Positions 1-9,173 of a stretch of DNA of 64,000 nt are shown here, in pieces. The stretch is taken from positions 62,001-126,000 of the forward strand of contig NZ_JAAILI010000056.1 in NCBI RefSeq assembly GCF_012650175.1, read 5' to 3'. The position numbers and the translations under genes are program-made. The notes under the pieces were generated by a model, which worked only from the letters and a program-made list of their open reading frames with translations, was not told the DNA's origin and did no database searches. The first letter of the stretch is position 1, and each line of letters begins with the position of its first letter. This stretch comes from Sphingomonas sp. S2M10. Lineage in GTDB: Bacteria > Pseudomonadota > Alphaproteobacteria > Sphingomonadales > Sphingomonadaceae.

Positions 1-561
1 GGGGAGTATGTCCAGCGCCTGCTCCATTGCTCGGCGGAAGAGGCGCACAAGGTGCAGAAGGCCTATTTCCACGCGCACGGCGCGACGCTGTACGGCCTGA
101 TCGAAGAGCATGGCACCGATCCGCACGACTATCTCGACTATGTCCACGATGTCGACATGAGCGTGCTAGAGGCCAACGAGGCGCTGGTCGAGGCACTGGC
201 GCAGCTGCCCGGCCGCAAGCTGATCTTCACCAATGGCGATGCGCCCTATGCGCGCAAGGTGCTCGACAAGCTGGGCCTGGGTGAGACCTTCGAGGCGATC
301 CACGACATCCATGCCACCCGCTATCGCCCCAAGCCGGAGCCTTCGGCCTATCGGGGCCTGTGCGATGCCTATGGCCTCGATCCGCGCGAATCGCTGTTCG
401 TCGAGGACATGGCGCGCAACCTGGGGCCCGCCAAGGCGATCGGCATGACCACCGTCTGGATCGACAATGGCTCGGAACAGGCGCCAGACGTCGACCGCAG
501 CTTCATCGATTACACCATCACCGATCTCGGAGCCTGGCTCCACAGCATCTTGGAGAGCTGA
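1..561 (+). CDS. Pyrimidine 5'-nucleotidase, HAD family (5' end outside window)
   Basis: This is the C-terminal part of a haloacid-dehalogenase-type hydrolase; the reading frame is open from the first base, so the start and HAD motif I (DxDxT) lie upstream of the window. Visible motifs are motif II (IFTNGD), the motif III lysine (KPEPSAY) and motif IV (VEDMARN). The helical cap and the FTNGD signature fit the Sdt1-like pyrimidine 5'-nucleotidase group, which dephosphorylates UMP/CMP in the cytoplasm. The stop is followed after one base by the dapD ATG, so the two genes are probably cotranscribed. The exact substrate is inferred from family only; another small phosphomonoester is possible. Confidence 0.8.
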   Translation, partial: GEYVQRLLHCSAEEAHKVQKAYFHAHGATLYGLIEEHGTDPHDYLDYVHDVDMSVLEANEALVEALAQLPGRKLIFTNGDAPYARKVLDKLGLGETFEAIHDIHATRYRPKPEPSAYRGLCDAYGLDPRESLFVEDMARNLGPAKAIGMTTVWIDNGSEQAPDVDRSFIDYTITDLGAWLHSILES

Positions 562-562
562 C

Positions 563-1381
<819 letters not shown>

Positions 1382-1479
1382 GTGTTGCAAGGGCCGTCAC
1401 ACGCGCGGCGGAAGGGCGGAAAGCCGACATGCTTTCGCCCCACTCCCGCCGCGTCGGCCAAGGTGTATAGCGACTGCAT

Positions 1480-1512
1480 GGGCGGTGCCGGATTCCCCGG
1501 CATCGCCCTTTT
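1480..1512 (+). terminator. Intrinsic terminator after dapD
   Basis: A 12-bp stem (GGGCGGTGCCGG pairing with CCGGCATCGCCC, one G-U pair) with a 5-base loop is followed directly by TTTT. It ends the nucleotidase-dapD unit. It also argues against a GTG start at 1485 for the next gene, because that codon lies inside the stem. Confidence 0.75.
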
Positions 1513-1529
1513 CTGAGTGTCCCGCGCGC

Positions 1530-2345
1530 ATGCTGTCCACCACCTCCGCCTCGCCCGTGCGCCGGCTGCGCGTTTCGCTGCGCGGACGCGGCGCGGCCAT
1601 CCTGCTGGCGCTGGCGATCGAGCTGCTGATCGCGCTGCTGCTCTTGTGGATGGCGCCGCATATCGAGCCCAAGCCGAAGCCCAAGACGGTGGTGTTCGGG
1701 ATCGAGGCGTCGGACGGCGAACAGGCACCGGCCGAGAAGGACGCCGCGAAGGCGCCCGAAAAGGCGCGAAGGCGTGCGGGCGAGAAGGCCGAGGCGGAAC
1801 AGCCGACGCCGCCCACCGCTGCCCTGCCTCCGCCGCCGGTGACGCCGCCCGTCTCCAGCGGGCCGCCCAGCTTCATCGTGATGAGCCGCCGCGATTATGC
1901 CGCGAGCGATATTGCCAAGGCCCCCGCCCCCCAATCGGGCGACCAGGGCAACACCGAGACCGCCGACTCCGGTGGCGGCAGCGGCGCCGATGATACGCCG
2001 CGCGCCGGCACCGGCCCGCATGGCGAGACGCTCTACGCGGCCGACTGGTATCGCCGCCCGACCAACGCCCAGCTTTCCCCCTATCTTCCGCAGCGCGCGC
2101 TGGGCCGCGAAGGCTGGGGCGAAGTCGCCTGCCGCACGATCGAGCGCTATCAGGTGACCGACTGCCAGGAACTGGGCGAATTCCCGCGCGGCTCGGGCTA
2201 TGCCGGCGCGGTACGCCAGGCGGCATTCCAGTTCCGAGTGAAGGCGCCGCGCGTCAACAGTCGGCTGCTGGTGGGCAGCTGGGTACGCATCCGCATCACC
2301 TATTCGCAGCGCGCCGGCGGCGGGGACGGCGGCGACGCGGACTAG
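1530..2345 (+). CDS. TonB-like energy transducer protein
   Basis: The 271-residue protein has TonB architecture: a short basic N-terminus, one transmembrane helix (about residues 20-42), a Lys/Pro/Glu-rich linker with PPPP runs, and a compact C-terminal domain. The C-terminal domain keeps features of the TonB fold: a YLPQRALGREGWG stretch, two cysteines about 15 residues apart, and a terminal strand ending GSWVRIRITYS. The inferred role is to energise an outer-membrane TonB-dependent receptor from the inner membrane; no ExbB or ExbD is adjacent. The ATG at this position was preferred to an upstream GTG that lies within a terminator hairpin. Function as a genuine TonB rather than a TonB-domain protein is uncertain. 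Confidence 0.6.
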   Translation: MLSTTSASPVRRLRVSLRGRGAAILLALAIELLIALLLLWMAPHIEPKPKPKTVVFGIEASDGEQAPAEKDAAKAPEKARRRAGEKAEAEQPTPPTAALPPPPVTPPVSSGPPSFIVMSRRDYAASDIAKAPAPQSGDQGNTETADSGGGSGADDTPRAGTGPHGETLYAADWYRRPTNAQLSPYLPQRALGREGWGEVACRTIERYQVTDCQELGEFPRGSGYAGAVRQAAFQFRVKAPRVNSRLLVGSWVRIRITYSQRAGGGDGGDAD

Positions 2346-2371
2346 AGCATGTGCCCGTCGAGCATGTGCCC
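2345..2371. repeat. 12-bp direct repeat
   Basis: The 12-mer GAGCATGTGCCC occurs twice with a 15-bp period, starting on the last base of the preceding gene. No function is apparent; it may be a replication-slippage product. Confidence 0.6.
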
Positions 2372-2499
2372 ACATCGGCCGATGGCGGTGCGACAATCCG
2401 CCCTATGGCGTGCGCAGCTTGCCCCCGCTACCCGCGCATGGGCGTCCGGGCACCGCACCAGGTCCCCGGCCGCGCGTCAGACAATGTCAGGTTATAGTG

Positions 2500-2661
2500 A
2501 TGATTTGGGTTCCGATCCTGCTGGGCACGTTCAAGATCCTCGTGTTCGGCACGGGCATGTTCTTTGCCATCAAGTGGCATTACGATCAGGGCAAAAAGAA
2601 AAAGGAAGCGGCGCAGCGTTGGCAGGCGCCCGCGGACGCTGAGACCGACGCGGGCGAATAA
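2500..2661 (+). CDS. Small single-pass membrane protein, hypothetical
   Basis: A 53-residue protein starting MIWVPILLG. One hydrophobic helix covers about residues 2-24 (ending in a GTGMFFAIKW stretch), followed by a strongly basic GKKKK cluster and an acidic tail, so the C-terminus should be cytoplasmic by the positive-inside rule. The frame is open to 2410, but the upstream part is Pro/Arg-rich and lacks coding character, so the ATG was chosen. I do not recognise the family. The codon pattern and the well-formed membrane segment support a real gene. Confidence 0.55.
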   Translation: MIWVPILLGTFKILVFGTGMFFAIKWHYDQGKKKKEAAQRWQAPADAETDAGE

Positions 2662-2672
2662 GCGCCGCTGCG

Positions 2673-3026
2673 TCAGTCGGCGCCGGGTGCCTCGGCAGCC
2701 AGGCGCGCCAGCCATGCCTGCGCCTGTTTGGGCTCGCCGACCGCGGAGGGACCGACCGGCCCCCGCGCCGCCAGAAACTCCTGCTGGAGCGCGAAGAGCG
2801 GCAAACCCAGCCGTGCCCGGGCATCGTCGATCTCCTCGCCCAGTTCGGCGAGATGCTCCAGCGTCGGGCGGATCGCGGCGCGGGCGTGGCGGTCGCGCTG
2901 GTGATCGAACAGTCCCCATTTGCCCGCCGCCGTCCGCTCCAGGGCGGCGATCAGCGCTGCGCGGTATTCCGCTTCCAGTTCGATGCGCCGGGTGTCGAGC
3001 CGTTCGAGACGATCCGCTTTTGCCAT
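2673..3026 (-). CDS. Conserved hypothetical protein, alpha-helical
   Basis: A 117-residue cytoplasmic protein rich in Leu, Ala, Arg and Glu, predicted to be almost all helix, with several heptad-like stretches (RLERLDTRR, LAELGEEIDDARARL). There is no signal peptide or membrane segment. The ATG giving MAKADRL was chosen; the frame runs further upstream only through a GC-rich intergenic repeat. It is convergent with the small membrane protein gene, 11 bases away. I do not recognise it and assign no function. Confidence 0.6.
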   Translation of the reverse strand: MAKADRLERLDTRRIELEAEYRAALIAALERTAAGKWGLFDHQRDRHARAAIRPTLEHLAELGEEIDDARARLGLPLFALQQEFLAARGPVGPSAVGEPKQAQAWLARLAAEAPGAD

Positions 3027-3068
3027 GCCCGGCGTGTATCTGGAGCCACCACCGCGGGCAATATCAAG

Positions 3069-3168
3069 CCCCCCCTCTTCAGGGGATGGGTTGGGGTGGG
3101 GCAGTGTCTCACCGAGACCAACTTCTGTTCTGGAGTCCCTCCACCCAAACCCCTCCTCCAAGGAGGAG
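3069..3168. repeat. Palindromic intergenic element (copy 1)
   Basis: An imperfect inverted repeat whose two arms each end in their own hairpin: CCCCT-CTTC-AGGGG on the left and CTCCTCC-AA-GGAGGAG on the right. The inner arms are G-rich (GGGTTGGGGTGGGG) and C-rich (CCCTCCACCCAAACCCC). It lies just past the aldose epimerase stop and resembles in layout the elements at 29421-29539 and 49649-49780. Confidence 0.6.
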
Positions 3169-3172
3169 CGGC

Positions 3173-4210
3173 TTAAAGCGGGAACGCCTCGGCCAGATGC
3201 TCCGCCGTGCGGAACCGGAACGCCATGCTGTGCCGATAGGTCTCGCCGGCTTCCACGCGCGCGCTCGGAAAGCCCGGCTGGTTCGGGCTGTCGGGGAATT
3301 TCTGCGGCTCCAGGCACAGTCCGCCGCGCCTGGGATACACGCTTCCGCCGGTGCCCGGCGCGCCATCGGCGAGGTGGTTGCCCGAATAGACCTGCACACC
3401 CGGTTCGGTGGAATGCACCTCCAGCACACGGCCGGAGCCGGGATCGAACAGCGTCGCGATCCGGCGCTCGAACCCGGCGGGTCCGTCGAGCACGAAACTA
3501 TGGTCGTAGCCAAGCCCCAATGCGAGCTGCGCATCCTCGGCCGCGATGTCGCGGCCGATCGGCTTGGGGAGCCGGAAATCGAACGGCCCGCCCTCCACCT
3601 GCGCCAACGCACCGGTGGGGATCATCGCGTCGTCCACCGGCGTGATCGCGCTCGCCGGGAGTTGCAGCACCTGATCGAGGATCGTTGCGCCGCTCCCCTC
3701 GCCGGCAAGGTTGAAATAGGCATGCTGCGTCAGGTTGACGATCGTGGCCCGGTCGGGCGTGGCGGTGAAGCGGACCGTCAGGCCGTCCTCCTCCAGCGCA
3801 TAGTCCACCCGCGCGACCAGATCGCCCGGGAAGCCGTTCCAGCCATGCGGCGTGTCCAGCCGGAAGGTGACGGCGCTCTCGCTCCGCGCCTCCACCGTCC
3901 AGAACTGCCGGTCGAACCCGTCCGGCCCCGAATGAAGGCTGTTGCCGCCTTCGTTGGTCGTGAGCTGGTAGGTCTCGCCATCCAGCGTGAAGCGGCCACC
4001 GGCGATGCGGTTCGCATAGCGCCCCGCCACCGCGCCATAATAGCGCGGCGGCTGGCGGCGATAGTCCTCGAGATCGGCATAGCCGAGCACGACATTATCC
4101 GCCCTTCCGTGCCGATCGGGCACCTCCAGCCGGTGCAGCGTCGCCCCGAGGTTGAGGAACTGCGCGCGGAAGGCCCCGCGCGCAATTGTGACGACCTCGA
4201 TCCCACTCAT
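3173..4210 (-). CDS. galM: Aldose 1-epimerase (mutarotase)
   Basis: This enzyme interconverts alpha and beta anomers of hexoses, usually galactose or glucose. The 345-residue length is typical. Family signatures are NEGGNSLHSG (first catalytic His), NLTQHAYFNL (second His) and CLEPQKFPDS carrying the catalytic Glu near the C-terminus. No signal peptide is seen, so it should act in the cytoplasm. The ATG overlaps the stop of the upstream GH3 gene by four bases (ATGA), which indicates translational coupling. Sugars released by the beta-glucosidase would be its natural substrates. Confidence 0.92.
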   Translation of the reverse strand: MSGIEVVTIARGAFRAQFLNLGATLHRLEVPDRHGRADNVVLGYADLEDYRRQPPRYYGAVAGRYANRIAGGRFTLDGETYQLTTNEGGNSLHSGPDGFDRQFWTVEARSESAVTFRLDTPHGWNGFPGDLVARVDYALEEDGLTVRFTATPDRATIVNLTQHAYFNLAGEGSGATILDQVLQLPASAITPVDDAMIPTGALAQVEGGPFDFRLPKPIGRDIAAEDAQLALGLGYDHSFVLDGPAGFERRIATLFDPGSGRVLEVHSTEPGVQVYSGNHLADGAPGTGGSVYPRRGGLCLEPQKFPDSPNQPGFPSARVEAGETYRHSMAFRFRTAEHLAEAFPL

Positions 4211-6660
4211 TGACCGGGGCAAACCGAGTTGGCGGGATCGGAAACGATCTTCGCCTCAGCAAGCGACAGCGCGAACGGCCCATTCGCCTGCAACACCACC
4301 GGCGCACTCACCTTGGTGACGTCGACGCCGTTCTTCTGGTAGCATTTCAGCAGGATATTCACCGTCTGCCAGCCGCTCTTGCCGGTGAACAGGCTGGTCG
4401 CATCGATCGCGCCGCTGTTCTTGCCGCCTTCCATCGACAGCTTCACCGGGCCCGTCGGCGCGGCATCGACCCGATAGACGAGGCGCAGCGACAGGTCGCC
4501 ATTGGTCTCGCGGCTGAGGTCGAGATCGCCGCCGCCGATCCGCAGCGTCGCCGGGCCCGCCGGCCAGGTCAGCTGCTGCGCGCCTTCCTGCGTCGCCGGG
4601 CCGTCGACGGTCTTGCGGGTAATGCCGCTGTCGGTGGCGAAGGCGAAGGGCGCCGGCGTGACGCCCTTGGCGAAGAAGGTGCTGATATTGGCCAGCGAGG
4701 CGTCGACGCCCGAGATTTCGCTGAGCATGCCGACGGTGCCCGGCTTGGCATAGCGAAGGCCATAGCCGAAGGCGAAGAGCGGATCATAGCCCGGCTCGCC
4801 GCGGTTGAGCGTGAACTGGCCGGCGGTCTTGGGCCAGCTGAACGACAGCGTGCCGGTGAAGTCGCGGCGCGGCTTGCCGGCCTTGTCGCCGATCAGCACG
4901 TCGGCAACGCCCGCGCCTTCGCTGCCCGGCAGCCAGGCGGCGACGAACGCGTCGGAGGCGTTGAGCTCGGGATTCACCCAGAGCGGACGGCCCGAGAGAA
5001 ACACCGAGACGACCGGCACGCCGGCGGCCTTGAGCTTCTTGAGCAGCGCCAGCGCCTGCTTGTCGCCCGGCTGGAATTCCAGCGTGCGGACGTCGCCGCG
5101 CATTTCTGCATAGGGCTCCTCGCCGAACACGACGATCGCAACGTCGGGCTTGGCCGTGAAGCTGCCGTCCGCCGAGAGCGTCGCCGTGCCGCCGCCGGCC
5201 TTCACCGCCGCCTGGATCCCGGCAAAGATCGTCTCGCCATTGGGGAACATGCTGTTCGGATTGCCGTCGCCCTGCCAGCTGAGCGTCCAGCCGCCCGATT
5301 GCTGCGCCATCGAATCGGCACCCGGCCCCGCGACCAGCACATTGGCGCTCGCCTTGACCGGCAGCACGCCGCTGTTCTTCAGCAATACCAGCGACTTGGC
5401 GACCGCCTCGCGGGCAATCGCGCGGTGCGCGGGCGCGCCGATCAGTTCGGGCTTGCTCTCATAAGGGCGGGCGGCGTTGAACAGCCCCATCTGCACCTTC
5501 ACGCGCAGGATGCGGCGCACGGCATCGTCGATCCGCGCCATCGGAATGGTGCCGTCCTTGGCGTGGGCCAGCGTCGATTCGTACAGGCCCTTCCAGCTGT
5601 CCGGCGCCATCGCCATGTCGAGCCCGGCGTTGAACGTCGCGGCGCAATCGGTCGCGGTGCAGCCGGGGATCTGGGCATGGCCGTTCCAGTCGCCGACGAC
5701 GAAGCCGTCAAAGCCCATCCGGCCCTTCAGCACGTCGGTGAGCAACGACTTGTTGCCGTGCATCTTCACGCCGTTCCAGCTGCTGAACGACGCCATCACG
5801 GTCATCGTGCCGGCATCGATCGCACCGGGATAGCCGGCATTGTGGATGCGGATCAGTTCCTCTTCGGAGACGCGCGTGTCGCCCTGGTCCTGCCCGCCGA
5901 ACGTGCCGCCGTCGCCGAGGAAATGCTTGGCCGAGGCTGCGACATAGCCCTTCTGGAACCGGTCCTTGGTGCCGGGCGCGCCCTGCAGGCCCCGAATCAT
6001 CGCGCCGGCGTAGCTGCGCACCACCTCGGGCTCTTCCGAATAGCCCTCATAGGCCCGGCCCCAGCGTTCGTCCTGCGGCACCGCCAGCGTCGGCCCGAAC
6101 GCCCAGTCGATGCCCGCCGACGCGGTTTCCTCGGCCGTGGCGCGGCCGATCTTCTCCATCAGCGCGGGGTCGCGCATCGCGCCCAGGCCGACATTGTGCG
6201 GGAAGAGCGTCGCGCCGACGATGTTGTTGTTGCCGTGAACGGCGTCGATGCCGAACATGATCGGGATCGGGGCATGCCCCACCTTGCGGGCGAGCGCCGC
6301 CTTCTGGAAGGCCTGCGCCGTCGCCAGCCACGGCGCGCGGGGGGAGCGATCGGGCGCGCCGATCGGCGGCGAGCTGCCGCCCGCCAAGATCGAGCCGAGC
6401 GGATAGATCGCCAGATCCTCGGGCGTGATGCTGCCGATATCGGCCTGGATCATCTGGCCGACCTTCTCCTCCAGCGTCATCTTCGCCATCAGTTCGGCGA
6501 CGAACTTCTCGGTGGCCGGATCGATCAGGCCCTGGCTCTTGGCAGCGGGCCATTTCTCGGGATTCGCGGTGGAGGACAACGCTGTCGGCACCTGCTGCGC
6601 ATGTACCGGCGCGGCGGCAAGGATGGTGGTTGCCAGTAGCAGCTTCAGGCCCGCGGACAT
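4207..6660 (-). CDS. Secreted GH3 beta-glucosidase / exo-beta-glucanase
   Basis: The 817-residue exported enzyme has a signal peptide ending PVHA before QQVP. An N-terminal GH3 barrel contains KHFLGDGGTFGGQDQG and the nucleophile region DGFVVGDWNG, in which the Asp of GDW takes the place of the usual SDW Asp. The second GH3 domain contains FGEEPYAEMRGD and ends FAFGYGL. A further C-terminal domain of about 170 residues resembles the galactose-binding-like module of ExoP-type exo-1,3/1,4-beta-glucanases. A good ribosome site (AGGGGAGAGAG) precedes the ATG; the frame is open upstream, but the signal peptide fixes the start. It sits between a ROK sugar kinase and galM. The exact linkage specificity is not readable. 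Confidence 0.92.
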   Translation of the reverse strand: MSAGLKLLLATTILAAAPVHAQQVPTALSSTANPEKWPAAKSQGLIDPATEKFVAELMAKMTLEEKVGQMIQADIGSITPEDLAIYPLGSILAGGSSPPIGAPDRSPRAPWLATAQAFQKAALARKVGHAPIPIMFGIDAVHGNNNIVGATLFPHNVGLGAMRDPALMEKIGRATAEETASAGIDWAFGPTLAVPQDERWGRAYEGYSEEPEVVRSYAGAMIRGLQGAPGTKDRFQKGYVAASAKHFLGDGGTFGGQDQGDTRVSEEELIRIHNAGYPGAIDAGTMTVMASFSSWNGVKMHGNKSLLTDVLKGRMGFDGFVVGDWNGHAQIPGCTATDCAATFNAGLDMAMAPDSWKGLYESTLAHAKDGTIPMARIDDAVRRILRVKVQMGLFNAARPYESKPELIGAPAHRAIAREAVAKSLVLLKNSGVLPVKASANVLVAGPGADSMAQQSGGWTLSWQGDGNPNSMFPNGETIFAGIQAAVKAGGGTATLSADGSFTAKPDVAIVVFGEEPYAEMRGDVRTLEFQPGDKQALALLKKLKAAGVPVVSVFLSGRPLWVNPELNASDAFVAAWLPGSEGAGVADVLIGDKAGKPRRDFTGTLSFSWPKTAGQFTLNRGEPGYDPLFAFGYGLRYAKPGTVGMLSEISGVDASLANISTFFAKGVTPAPFAFATDSGITRKTVDGPATQEGAQQLTWPAGPATLRIGGGDLDLSRETNGDLSLRLVYRVDAAPTGPVKLSMEGGKNSGAIDATSLFTGKSGWQTVNILLKCYQKNGVDVTKVSAPVVLQANGPFALSLAEAKIVSDPANSVCPGQ

Positions 6661-6740
6661 GTCTCTCTCCCCTAATGGTGTGGGATGGCGATACCGCAGG
6701 ACCGGCGCACAAGTCCATCGCCGCGCGCTGTTTGGAGGCC

Positions 6741-7634
6741 TCAGGCGATACGCGCCTGCAAGGCCATCGCGACCGGGCCCAGCGGTCCAGCCTGGTCCCC
6801 CAACATCGGCGCAACGATATAGGGTGCCGGCGGCACGACCAGGTATCCGGCGATGCTCTCGCGGAGGAGCGGATCGAGGCGGGCCAGCAGATGCGGCTGG
6901 CGCTGCATCACGCCTCCGCCGATCGCGATCCGCTGCGGGCCGGTGGTGGCAACCATGGTGTGGCACAACAGCGCGACGGCCGAGGCGACGCGGTCCCACA
7001 CGGGATGGTCCTCGCCCACCTGCTCCACCGGCTGGTCCCCCAGCGCCGCGCGGATGCCGGTGCCCGAGGCGAGTCCCTCGATGCAGTCATCATGGAAGGG
7101 GCAGCCGCTCGGTGCGGTGTCGCCGGGCAGGCGGGGCACGCGGATATGGCCCATTTCGCAATGCCCGATGCCGCGAGTCGGGCGCCCGTTGACGATCAGC
7201 CCGACGCCCACGCCGGTGCCGACGGTGACATAGGCGAAGTCGCTCAGCCCCTGCCCCGCGCCCCAGCGCATCTCGGCGAGCGCCGCGCCGTTGACGTCGG
7301 TGTCGAACGCCATCGGCACCGGGAAGGGAGCAGCAAGCCGCCGCGCGACGTCGGTGCCGCTCCAGCCGGGCTTGGAGGTGGTGAGGATGAAACCATATCG
7401 ATCATCGGCGGGATCGAGGCAGACCGGCCCGAAACTCGCAATGCCGAGCGCGGCAAAGCCATGATCGTCCCACCAGCCGGCCAGCACGGCTTCCAGCCCT
7501 GCCAGCGTGACCTCCGGCGTCTGGGTCGCCACCATTTCCTGCGCGACAATCCGGTCAGACCCATATGCCAGGGTAAGGATGCACTTGGTGCCGCCGAGTT
7601 CGATGCCCGCGACGGGCAGGTTCACGCCCGACAT
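6741..7634 (-). CDS. ROK-family sugar kinase, fructokinase-like
   Basis: The 297-residue protein has ROK-kinase features: an N-terminal phosphate-binding GIELGGTKC, the catalytic-Asp region FDTDVNGAA, the VTVGTGVGVG loop, the ROK zinc signature GHCEMGHI, and a Cys/His cluster GCPFHDDC. These suit bacterial ROK fructokinases (ATP + fructose to fructose-6-phosphate); glucose or mannose kinase activity is possible. It is cytoplasmic and lacks a DNA-binding domain, unlike the repressor upstream. The start at MSGVNLPVAG puts the P-loop at the usual distance. It is the first gene of a probable kinase-GH3-galM unit, with 80 bases to the GH3 start. Confidence 0.85.
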   Translation of the reverse strand: MSGVNLPVAGIELGGTKCILTLAYGSDRIVAQEMVATQTPEVTLAGLEAVLAGWWDDHGFAALGIASFGPVCLDPADDRYGFILTTSKPGWSGTDVARRLAAPFPVPMAFDTDVNGAALAEMRWGAGQGLSDFAYVTVGTGVGVGLIVNGRPTRGIGHCEMGHIRVPRLPGDTAPSGCPFHDDCIEGLASGTGIRAALGDQPVEQVGEDHPVWDRVASAVALLCHTMVATTGPQRIAIGGGVMQRQPHLLARLDPLLRESIAGYLVVPPAPYIVAPMLGDQAGPLGPVAMALQARIA

Positions 7635-7763
7635 CAACGCCGGCTGCCCCGATGCGCCCGATGTCCCATACGCTCGTTTGCCACCGACTCCTCCCCACTG
7701 GCCGGCCGCACGCCGGTCTGCACACGCGATCCTTCCTGTGCCTTGCACCTGCACAGCGCACAA

Positions 7764-7777
7764 GAATAAAGTTATTC
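7764..7777. promoter_or_regulatory. Perfect AT-rich palindrome, candidate ROK operator
   Basis: GAATAA-AG-TTATTC is an exact inverted repeat in an AT-rich island between the repressor gene and the kinase gene. The GAATAA half-site recurs at 9087-9092 before the divergent GH2 gene. Its position, about 130 bases before the kinase start, suits an operator. The binding protein is inferred. Confidence 0.4.
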
Positions 7778-7795
7778 GATTGATTTAATAGTGGG

Positions 7796-9007
7796 TCAAG
7801 CCGTTCCGCCATCGTCGGCAGAAGCCTTCCACAGCGCGCTGCTCTTGGGCAGCAGGAAATAGCTGAACGGCAGGATTGCCGCGCCGACCGCGGGGGCGTC
7901 GGCAGATAGCTGCGCGCGGGCAATCGGTGCGAGCGCGGGCACATCGCTTCCTTGCTCCGCCAGCAGCGCGTTGGCGCGCTCGGCAAGGCGATCGACATGG
8001 CGGCGGGGCAGACGGCCGCCGATCAGCACGGCTTCGGGATTGATCAGACAGTTCACCGCCAGCAGCGGTTCGATCAGCAGCCGCGCGGCCTCCTCGATCC
8101 AGGCATCGACTACCGCTTCCAATGCGGGGTCGCCGCCGTCGCAGCTCAGCATGTCCTGCACGCTATAGCCCGCCGCCTCCAGCGGCGCGGCAAGGCCCGA
8201 CAGCGACACATGCGCCTGGATCTGCCGGACCACGCCGTCGGGATCGCGGTGGGTGAGGAAGCCGAGTTCGCCGCTGCGACCTGCGGCACCGCGAAAATAG
8301 TTGCTGTCGATCACCAGCCCGCCGCCCAGCGCCGAGGAGATGAGGATATAGAAGAAGCTCGAATGCTGGAGGCCCAGCCCCAGCTGCAGCTCACCCATTG
8401 CGGCGGCGGCAGCGTCGTTCTCGACGAACACCGGCACGTCGAGCGGCCAGGCGAGCAACTCGGCAAGGTCGGTCTGCTCCCAGCGGCGATAGGCCTCGGG
8501 CTTGCCCGGCAGCTCGATCAGGCCGAGATCGTCGGGGCTCGCCACGCCCAGCCCGACGATCCGGCCCGGATCGATCCCCGCCGAGGCGATCAGCATCTCC
8601 ACCTCGGCATGATAGAATTCGGCCACCTGCTCGGGCAGGGCGAAGTCGATCTCCCGCGACACACGGGCCACGGTCTCCCCCAGAAAGTCGACCAGCACCA
8701 GCGTGACATGATCGCGATCGATATTGAGGCCCAGCGAATAGCAGGCCTGGGGATTGATGATCAGGTTCGTCGGCGGCTGCCCGCGCCCGCCGAAGCGCCG
8801 TCCCGCTTCCTGGATCAGCCCGTCGGCGAGCAGCCGCTTGGTGATGTTGGCGATCGCCGCGGCGGTGAGCCCGGTGATCCGCGCGAGATCGACGCGGGTC
8901 AGCGAACCATTGGCGCGGATGGCGTGCAGGGTCACGCGCTGGTTGTGGTCAGCGGCTCGTTCCAGGTTGGTTCCCGAAAGGCGAATTGGAGGGCGGCCGC
9001 GCGTCAT
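7796..9007 (-). CDS. ROK-family transcriptional repressor (NagC/XylR type)
   Basis: A 403-residue regulator. The N-terminal 80 or so residues form a MarR-like winged helix (ARITGLTAAAIANITKRLLADGLI), followed by a basic wing (GRRFGGRGQP) and a ROK sugar-binding domain (SLGLNIDRDHV, VFVENDAAAAAMGE, SALGGGLVID). The ROK zinc cysteine cluster of the sugar kinase is not evident here, so it probably senses sugar without phosphorylating it. The start at MTRGRPPIRL was taken; further upstream sequence lacks similarity. It lies between the kinase-GH3-galM unit and the divergent GH2 gene, so it likely controls both and its own expression. Confidence 0.88.
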   Translation of the reverse strand: MTRGRPPIRLSGTNLERAADHNQRVTLHAIRANGSLTRVDLARITGLTAAAIANITKRLLADGLIQEAGRRFGGRGQPPTNLIINPQACYSLGLNIDRDHVTLVLVDFLGETVARVSREIDFALPEQVAEFYHAEVEMLIASAGIDPGRIVGLGVASPDDLGLIELPGKPEAYRRWEQTDLAELLAWPLDVPVFVENDAAAAAMGELQLGLGLQHSSFFYILISSALGGGLVIDSNYFRGAAGRSGELGFLTHRDPDGVVRQIQAHVSLSGLAAPLEAAGYSVQDMLSCDGGDPALEAVVDAWIEEAARLLIEPLLAVNCLINPEAVLIGGRLPRRHVDRLAERANALLAEQGSDVPALAPIARAQLSADAPAVGAAILPFSYFLLPKSSALWKASADDGGTA

Positions 9008-9173
9008 CTTGATTGCGATAACAGTCGATTTGCCGCCATGGTGCAAGCATGGAACCGTTCTCGCCGGTTGAATTGCGAAATTTGGTGAATAAAACAACCG
9101 TGCGCCGTCCCGGCGAACCTTGCACGGCGCGGCACACAGGCCCGACCGGCGCATTATTGGGGGAGAAAGACCG
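9008..9173. promoter_or_regulatory. Divergent promoter region, ROK repressor / GH2
   Basis: This 166-bp gap separates two divergent genes. Its middle is AT-richer than the surroundings and holds the GAATAA half-site (9087-9092) seen in the palindrome at 7764, close to AATTGCGAAATTT. A ribosome site (GGGGGAGAAAG) precedes the GH2 ATG. No clear -35/-10 pair could be assigned. Confidence 0.5.

Noticed and set aside
1485..1530. GTG start for the TonB-like protein
   Set aside because: It falls inside a terminator hairpin; the ATG at 1530 begins the basic stretch before the membrane helix.
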